Assembly: GCA_030620935.1 (NCBI GenBank)
Contig: JAUXIP010000033.1
Location: 1 to 11,324, forward strand
Direction: 5' to 3'
DNA length: 11,324 bases
Source: Deltaproteobacteria bacterium
GTDB lineage: Bacteria; Desulfobacterota_B; Binatia; UBA9968
Shown: positions 6,904 to 11,324 of the stretch, piece after piece
How the letters are laid out: every line of letters starts with the position of its first letter
Position numbering within the stretch: position 1 is the first letter of the stretch
Notes under the pieces: generated by a model
What the model saw: only the letters and a program-made list of their open reading frames with translations
What the model was told of the DNA's origin: nothing
Database searches by the model: none
Program-made: the position numbers and the translations under genes

Positions 6904-7341
6904 GTGGCGGAGCCGTTGAGAGAAATAAAAAAGCCCCTTCCCGAGATCACACCCATCACCAAGCCTTTCTGGGATGCCACTACCAAAGGGAAGTTGGTTA
7001 TGCAACGCTGCAGCGACTGCCAATCCTGGGTCTGGTGCCCGCGTCCTGCCTGCGTCGAGTGCGGCGGTGATCATCTCGACTGGACTCCGCTGAGTGGCCG
7101 GGGCCACGTTTTTGCATTCACCGTGATCCGCGAGGTGGCCGGTCGTGCTTTGGGAGGATTTGAAAAAGATATTCCCTACGTCACCGCCTGGATCGATCTG
7201 GACGAAGGCCCTCGGCTCTGTAGTAACGTTATAGGATGCCCCATCGAAAAAGTTCGAATCGGCATGGAAGTCGAAGTAGTCTTCCAAAAAGTCAGCCTGG
7301 GAATTTCCCTTCCCAAGTTCAAACCCCGATCGAGTTTCTAG
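6904..7341 (+). CDS. DUF35 zinc-ribbon / OB-fold acyl-CoA-binding protein, thiolase partner
   Basis: A 145-residue protein from a GTG start. It has an N-terminal helix (KPFWDATTKGKLVMQRC), a rubredoxin-like zinc ribbon with C36, C39, C50 and C53 (CSDC ... CVEC), then an OB-fold strand set beginning SGRGHVFAFTVI. This is the DUF35 (ChsH2/Ltp2-partner) architecture. Such proteins bind acyl-CoA and form complexes with thiolase-fold enzymes. The GTG at 6904 was chosen because AAAGAGG (6891-6897) is well spaced from it and it follows the thiolase stop by one base. A TTG at 6877 is in frame but lies inside the thiolase gene without a ribosome site. It is the last gene of the compact operon. It probably delivers or positions the acyl-CoA for the upstream thiolase homologue. 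Confidence 0.9.
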   Translation: MAEPLREIKKPLPEITPITKPFWDATTKGKLVMQRCSDCQSWVWCPRPACVECGGDHLDWTPLSGRGHVFAFTVIREVAGRALGGFEKDIPYVTAWIDLDEGPRLCSNVIGCPIEKVRIGMEVEVVFQKVSLGISLPKFKPRSSF

Positions 7342-7365
7342 CCGATTGTAGAAAAGCGAGACCGC

Positions 7366-7533
7366 ATGCATTTCCCTTTTTTTTACGGATACGTGATTCT
7401 CGCACTCTGTTTTTTAAATCTCCTTTTTATGCGCGGCATCACCGGAGCTTTCGGCGTTTTTTACGTAGCGTTGCTGGAAGACTACGGCTGGTCGCACGGA
7501 AGCGGCACCACCATGGCCACTCTGATTACTTAG
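7366..7533 (+). pseudogene. Truncated MFS transporter remnant (first transmembrane segment only)
   Basis: A 55-codon frame from ATG at 7366 to TAG at 7531-7533. It begins MHFPFFYGYVILALCFLNLL and continues RGITGAFGVFYVALLEDYGWS. This matches the N-terminal signature of monocarboxylate/oxalate-formate-type MFS transporters ('FYGWVIVALCF...FGVFFxxLLEEFGWSR') through helix 1 and the start of the first periplasmic loop. It then stops. A full transporter would need about 350 more residues, and the next gene, four bases on, starts a different MFS family. I therefore read it as a remnant left by deletion or replacement. Expression as a small membrane peptide cannot be excluded. A run of eight T at 7377-7384 lies early in the frame but does not break it. 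Confidence 0.62.
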
Positions 7534-7537
7534 CTTT

Positions 7538-8785
7538 ATGACACAACCCGAACCAACAAGACCCACAGGCTATTTTTCCTCCCTTCGCTACCGCAACTTC
7601 CGTCTCTTCTGGATCGCGCGATTGATTTCCCACCTCGGCACCTCGATCCAAAACGTCGTCATGGCCTGGACTCTATACGAAATCACGGGATCGGCCTTTC
7701 AGTTAGGCTTGAACGGTCTCTTTCGAGCGGTGCCGACGATCTTATTTGGACTTTTTGCCGGGACGGTCGCAGACCGTTTTGAGCGACGACGTCTTGTCTT
7801 TATCTCAGACTCTATTCTTATTGGTATGCCGCTTACCCTAGGTATCCTGGCCCAGACGGGACAACTAGAAGCCTGGCACATCTATCTCATTACCTTTTTA
7901 AGCGCGGTCGTGGACAGCATAGGCGCGCCGGCACGCCAGGCCCTGTACCCCAATTTGGTCCCGATCAACTTCTTGCCCAACGCCATCGCCCTCAACTCCA
8001 TCCTTCGACGAGCCAGCATTCTCATCGGCCCCGCCCTTGCCGGAGTCCTCATCGCCTCAACAGGGATTCCCGGCGCTTTTTACGCCAACAGTCTGAGCTA
8101 CCTAGGGGCCGCGGTTTTAGTCCTCATGATGACCGGAGTCCCTTCTCATGGAGGAGAACAAGGAGAGAGATTTCTCAAAAGCCTGGTGGACGGCCTGCGC
8201 TATATCCGATCAGAGCCGCTTCTCCTGAGCGTCATTTTCATAGAAGCCTTTATCTCTCTTTTCGGCATCAACCAGGTATTCCTCACGATCTTTGCCAAAG
8301 ACATTCTCGATGTGGGGGCCGGCGGGCTCGGCCTCATGTTCGCCATTCGGGGAATGGGAGGAGTCTTGGGATCCATGAGCATCATCTATCTGGCTCAAGT
8401 CCGCCATCAGGGAAAAACTATTCTCGTCTCTTCCCTAGCTTTCGCCCTATTTTTTGCCGGTTTTGGATTTTCCCGTTTTTTTCCGCTCGCGCTACTTTTT
8501 CTTCTGCTTTCGGCTCTGGCGGACGCGATCTCCGGCATATCATGCACCATTCTGCTCCAGGCCAGGACTCAAGATCGAATGCGAGGCAGGGTCAACAGCG
8601 TCTTTCAGATGACGGGCAGAGGACTCACCCCCTTGGGACAGACACAAGCAGGAGCTTTGATTCCTCTCCTGAGTGCAAGCGGGACGGTATTGTTAGGAGC
8701 GCTGGCGATCTTAGGCGCGACCTTAAGCGTCAATGCCCTTTACCCTCAGCTCAGACGTTTTCACTTGCAGTCCCCAAAGGCGTGA
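7538..8785 (+). CDS. MFS efflux transporter, DHA3 (MFS_3 / EntS-like) type
   Basis: A 415-residue integral membrane protein of normal length, with about twelve hydrophobic segments between residues 21 and 402. The cytosolic N-terminus ends in SLRYRNFRLFWIARLIS. The MFS loop 2-3 motif is GTVADRFERRR at 75-85. PARQALYPNLV (131-141) and GPALAGVLIA (164-173) follow, and RMRGRVNSVFQM (347-358) is typical of the DHA3 group of exporters. This group usually exports siderophores, macrolides or other small hydrophobic molecules by proton antiport. It may move a substrate or waste product of the preceding operon, but the link is positional only: 196 bases separate it from the DUF35 gene and they hold the MFS remnant. 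The ribosome site before the ATG is weak. No terminator is evident upstream, so read-through is possible. Confidence 0.88.
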   Translation: MTQPEPTRPTGYFSSLRYRNFRLFWIARLISHLGTSIQNVVMAWTLYEITGSAFQLGLNGLFRAVPTILFGLFAGTVADRFERRRLVFISDSILIGMPLTLGILAQTGQLEAWHIYLITFLSAVVDSIGAPARQALYPNLVPINFLPNAIALNSILRRASILIGPALAGVLIASTGIPGAFYANSLSYLGAAVLVLMMTGVPSHGGEQGERFLKSLVDGLRYIRSEPLLLSVIFIEAFISLFGINQVFLTIFAKDILDVGAGGLGLMFAIRGMGGVLGSMSIIYLAQVRHQGKTILVSSLAFALFFAGFGFSRFFPLALLFLLLSALADAISGISCTILLQARTQDRMRGRVNSVFQMTGRGLTPLGQTQAGALIPLLSASGTVLLGALAILGATLSVNALYPQLRRFHLQSPKA

Positions 8786-8867
8786 AAACCGATCGCCTGA
8801 ATTCTGCTCCTCAAAGTTTGATTTGACTCGCTGGCCAGCTTATGGTTGAAAAAAAGGTCTTAAAAGA

Positions 8868-9620
8868 ATGACCTTAAAAGAGTTCGCTGCAAAGTTAAGG
8901 GCCTCCCGTGATATCGTTTTCTTCACCGGGGCGGGAATCAGCACGGAATCCGGCGTACCGGATTTCAGAAGTCCCGGCGGCATCTGGACCCGGTACCAAC
9001 CGGTTTATTTCGATGAATTTCTTTCCAGCGAAGCGGCGCGCCTTCGCCACTGGAAAATGAAGAAGGAAACTCACGAGCTCTATAAAAACGTGAAGCCGAA
9101 CATCGGCCACTACGCCATCAGTGATTTCGAGACAAGAGGTCAGTTACTCGGTCTTATCACGCAAAACATCGACGGCCTTCATAGTCTGGCGGGAGTCTCA
9201 GACGAAAAAATTGTCGAACTCCACGGCACGGATCGGCTTGTAAAGTGCCTGACCTGCGAGAAGAGATTCGAGCCTGAACCTATTTTTCGGGCCATCATCG
9301 GCAATTTCAATCCCCCGGCCTGCGACACGTGTGGTGGATTACTCAAAACGGCAACGATTTCCTTCGGCCAGCAGATGCCTGCGGAAGAAATGAGGCGGGC
9401 TCAGGCACTGTGCGACGTGGCGGAGGTTTTTATCGTAGTGGGCTCTTCCCTGCAAGTGCAGCCTGCTGCTTCGTTCCCCGTCGTCGCCAAGCAAAGCGGC
9501 GCTCTGCTAGCGATTATCAACCGCGACGAAACCCCTTTGGATCCACTGGCGGATATTATTCATCGTGGCGCAATCGGAAAATTCTTTGAAAAACTCAATC
9601 CTCTACTGTCCGACGCGTAA
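8868..9620 (+). CDS. Sir2-family NAD-dependent protein deacylase (sirtuin)
   Basis: A 250-residue sirtuin with all core elements: GAGISTESGVPDFRSPGGIW at 21-40 (NAD binding), TQNIDGLH at 98-105, ELHG with catalytic H119, zinc Cys pairs C127/C130 and C152/C155, SFGQQMP at 165-171, GSSLQVQPAASFP at 192-204 and INRD at 217-220. It removes acetyl or other acyl groups from protein lysines using NAD+, giving nicotinamide and O-acyl-ADP-ribose. I do not see a clear Tyr-x2-Arg desuccinylase signature, so deacetylation is the safer reading. The start ATG overlaps the stop of a 9-codon frame at 8842-8871 (ATGA). An 82-base gap follows the MFS gene and contains no clear terminator. Acyl-CoA enzymes upstream are plausible targets, but this is speculation. 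Confidence 0.93.
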   Translation: MTLKEFAAKLRASRDIVFFTGAGISTESGVPDFRSPGGIWTRYQPVYFDEFLSSEAARLRHWKMKKETHELYKNVKPNIGHYAISDFETRGQLLGLITQNIDGLHSLAGVSDEKIVELHGTDRLVKCLTCEKRFEPEPIFRAIIGNFNPPACDTCGGLLKTATISFGQQMPAEEMRRAQALCDVAEVFIVVGSSLQVQPAASFPVVAKQSGALLAIINRDETPLDPLADIIHRGAIGKFFEKLNPLLSDA

Positions 9621-9640
9621 GAACAGCACCGCTACCTGAA

Positions 9641-10165
9641 ATGAGATCTATCGTCATAGCAGTTATTACTGTCACATTGCTCTCAGGGTGCAACGGCGAG
9701 AAGCCGATTCCTACAAGTCGTCTTGTTCAACCAGCGGGACAGTTTTCGTTTATCACACCGGACGGTTGGTTCAGGACCAAACTGCCAGTGGTCGATTTCA
9801 TTATCGTCTCGACAGAACCTGACTATGGTGCTGTACCGACCATCTTTGTGGACTTTGTGACGGAATCCACCAACCTCGGCAAAGTCACTGTCAAGCTGAT
9901 CGACACAAACACCAACAATTATCGCAAGTACGAAGTCAAGCAACAAAGCGCTTTCGTGACTGAGTTCGGATTGAGCGGAATTAAGGTTAGCGCAGGGCGC
10001 GAAAACAATGATGCCTTGCCGCTTGCCCTATATCACTACCTGATTCAAGACGCCGATCGTGTCATCGTAATTACCTGCGCATCCTCTTACCCAGTGAGAA
10101 AAAAGTACGAGCCGATTTTTGATGCAGCGATGAAGTCGCTGAGATCAGAGGTGCAAACCAACTGA
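9641..10165 (+). CDS. Small secreted lipoprotein, PsbP/DcrB-like fold possible
   Basis: A 174-residue protein with a lipoprotein signal: MRSIVIAVITVTLLSGC, with a short basic start, a hydrophobic core and lipobox LSGC with Cys at residue 17. The mature part has GQFSFITPDGWFRTKLP near residues 33-49 and alternating strands ending in YEPIFDAAMKSLRSE. The 'FSFxxPxGW ... F..AxxSLR' frame resembles the small PsbP/Mog1/DcrB-like alpha-beta domain found in many bacterial lipoproteins, whose roles are mostly unknown. It starts 20 bases after the sirtuin stop, so it may be cotranscribed, and it converges with the dehydrogenase gene. Function is not assigned. Confidence 0.75.
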   Translation: MRSIVIAVITVTLLSGCNGEKPIPTSRLVQPAGQFSFITPDGWFRTKLPVVDFIIVSTEPDYGAVPTIFVDFVTESTNLGKVTVKLIDTNTNNYRKYEVKQQSAFVTEFGLSGIKVSAGRENNDALPLALYHYLIQDADRVIVITCASSYPVRKKYEPIFDAAMKSLRSEVQTN

Positions 10166-10266
10166 GGAACGTACTCGACTCCGGGTTAGTCAAATCAGGC
10201 ACGACAAGTGCTGCCGTGACTTGAGCAGTTAGATTTCTCTTAAGAGTTCGGCTTGTTGATTTAAAG

Positions 10267-10287
10267 ACGGCTGGGAGTCTCCCTGTC
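10267..10287. other. GGGAG-T-CTCCC palindrome between converging genes
   Basis: The gap between the lipoprotein and dehydrogenase genes (10166-10289) contains GGGAGTCTCCC at 10273-10283. Outer AGAC/TCT-type pairs could extend it with an internal bulge. A second palindrome, CTCTTAAGAG, lies at 10237-10246. Neither is followed by a T-run on either strand, so a bidirectional terminator is only a weak possibility. Confidence 0.2.
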
Positions 10288-10289
10288 TG

Positions 10290-11240
10290 CTAGGGTCGCA
10301 ACAAAATTTTGCGCGTTCCCGCCTTGGCTGCATGTGCGACAGCATCGGGTCCTTTGGTGAGTGGATAGACCTTCTCAATTAACGGAGTTACTGAAACACT
10401 TTTTTCTTTCAAAGCCTGTAGCGCATCCGGAAATGGTCCGCAGCGGGAGCCGATAACGGTGATCTCGTTGACCACCAAAGGGGCAAGCGAGACTTCATGA
10501 TCGCCGGCAATCGTGCTTTTGAGAACCAACGATCCCCGAGGGCGGACGGCACTGATTGCGAGTCTGAGTCCAGAATCAGAACCCGTTGCCTCGACGACGA
10601 TATCAAACAACCGCGGTTTCCAATCATCAAGAAGCAACGTGCGAACGCCGGTTTTTTTGACAAGCGCAAGTTTCTCTTTGTGCTTTCCCAATACGGTTAC
10701 ACGGGCACCCGTCAGCTTCAGCACTTGAGCACACAATGTTCCCAGCTTGCCGTCCCCCACGACTAGAATCTCATCGCCTGGATCGACCTGGACCTGCTCG
10801 AGGATTTCAAAGGCCGCCGCGAGGGGTTCGGTGAATACCGCCTCCTCATCCGATATCTCTTCCGGCACAACGTGAAGGTTTGACACTGGCACCGACATGA
10901 ATTCAGCAAAAGCTCCGTCGGCACCGAGGATACCCATGACTTTTCGACTCGGGCAGTGGCCGCCGAGACCTCGACGGCAGTATTCACACCGGCCACACGC
11001 AAAATTAATCTCCCCTACGACACGCTTGCCGCAGAGCGCGTCCGGCCCTTCGCTTACCTCGCCGACGAACTCATGGCCGGGCACGCCCTGAAATCCCATG
11101 TAGCCTTTAAAGATCTGCAGATCGGTGGAGCAGATGCCGGCAAGATGGACACGTACTAGAGCTGACTGGTCGGTTGTCTTAGGTTTGGGGTAGGATGGAT
11201 CTAATCTTAATTTCCTGCCGTCCCACTGCAACGCCTGCAT
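10290..11240 (-). CDS. Zinc-dependent medium-chain alcohol/polyol dehydrogenase
   Basis: A 316-residue MDR-family oxidoreductase, complete but on the short side. Catalytic zinc residues are C37 (AGICSTD), H56-E57 (PGHEFVGEV) and probably E138 (FTEPLAA). The structural zinc loop has C82, C85, C88 and C96 (ACGRCEYCRRGLGGHC). The Rossmann motif reads VVGDGKLG at 160-167 where GxGxxG is usual; this variant is seen in threonine/sorbitol-dehydrogenase-like relatives. It should oxidise an alcohol, or reduce the carbonyl, with NAD(P). The substrate is unknown. The start ATG has GGAAG seven bases upstream. It faces the lipoprotein gene and is transcribed separately from the operon, so a role in the same pathway is only possible. 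Bases 11241-11324 upstream hold no recognisable gene. Confidence 0.9.
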   Translation of the reverse strand: MQALQWDGRKLRLDPSYPKPKTTDQSALVRVHLAGICSTDLQIFKGYMGFQGVPGHEFVGEVSEGPDALCGKRVVGEINFACGRCEYCRRGLGGHCPSRKVMGILGADGAFAEFMSVPVSNLHVVPEEISDEEAVFTEPLAAAFEILEQVQVDPGDEILVVGDGKLGTLCAQVLKLTGARVTVLGKHKEKLALVKKTGVRTLLLDDWKPRLFDIVVEATGSDSGLRLAISAVRPRGSLVLKSTIAGDHEVSLAPLVVNEITVIGSRCGPFPDALQALKEKSVSVTPLIEKVYPLTKGPDAVAHAAKAGTRKILLRP

Positions 11241-11299
11241 AGAATTGCTTCCAATGAATCCTTCCGCTCACTCGAACAGCAGGCAAGGAAGACACAATC

Positions 11300-11315
11300 T
11301 GGTTTTGAAAAACCA
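11300..11315. promoter_or_regulatory. Palindrome upstream of the dehydrogenase gene, possible operator
   Basis: TGGTTTT-GA-AAAACCA is a perfect inverted repeat with 7-base arms, located 60-75 bases upstream of the dehydrogenase ATG. The position suits a regulator site. No -35/-10 pair is obvious between it and the gene, and the regulator is not in the window. Confidence 0.3.
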
Positions 11316-11324
11316 TGTTCCCAG

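Noticed and set aside
6276..6986. 236-residue reverse-strand open frame
   Set aside because: It is antisense to the conserved C-terminal half of the thiolase homologue and runs into the DUF35 gene, with no motif of its own.
7377..7384. Run of eight T as an intrinsic terminator after the DUF35 gene
   Set aside because: No stable GC stem precedes it, and it falls within codons of the MFS remnant.
8830..8839. GCTGGCCAGC palindrome as terminator of the MFS gene
   Set aside because: The self-complementary stretch has no loop and no T-run after it, so it cannot form a normal terminator.
1..11324. CRISPR array, insertion sequence, tRNA or rRNA
   Set aside because: I saw no regularly spaced repeats, no transposase-like protein, no cloverleaf-like sequence and no rRNA motif on either strand.
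11241..11324. Possible end of another reverse-strand gene upstream of the dehydrogenase
   Set aside because: Short open frames exist, but none shows a recognisable protein pattern in 84 bases.

Overview
The window looks like chromosomal DNA of a moderately GC-rich, uncultured-type bacterium, possibly a soil or sediment lineage near the old Deltaproteobacteria, NC10 or Tectomicrobia. That placement is only an impression from gene content (M24 peptidase, hydantoinase-type carboxylase, thiolase plus DUF35); no rRNA or marker gene is present. I see no phage genes, insertion sequence, tRNA or CRISPR array.

Layout. Bases 1-451 (minus) hold the N-terminal part of an M24 (creatinase/Xaa-Pro peptidase-like) protein that runs off the left edge. 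A type II toxin-antitoxin pair (656-1097, plus) follows, with a good sigma70-like promoter and a palindrome at its expected transcription start. The core is a tightly packed plus-strand operon at 1351-7341: a HyuA-type ATPase subunit, a HyuB-type subunit fused to an acetone-carboxylase-gamma-like zinc domain, a thiolase-fold protein without the usual catalytic Cys and His, and a DUF35 zinc-ribbon/OB-fold protein. Next come a truncated major facilitator remnant (7366-7533), a complete DHA3-type MFS transporter (7538-8785), a Sir2 deacylase (8868-9620) and a small lipoprotein (9641-10165). A zinc-dependent medium-chain dehydrogenase (10290-11240, minus) converges on the lipoprotein gene.

How the genes may work together. 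HyuA plus the HyuB-gamma fusion matches the subunit plan of ATP-dependent ketone carboxylases (acetone and acetophenone carboxylase). HyuB keeps an H-x2-D-x21-H pattern like the acetone carboxylase Mn site as I remember it. A Cys-less thiolase next to a DUF35 protein is the pairing seen in Ltp2/ChsH2-type acyl-CoA retro-aldolases. One operon carrying both suggests a catabolic module that carboxylates a carbonyl compound and makes or breaks a C-C bond on an acyl-CoA. The substrate is unknown and no CoA ligase is visible here. The MFS transporter and the dehydrogenase could serve the same pathway, but that is not shown.
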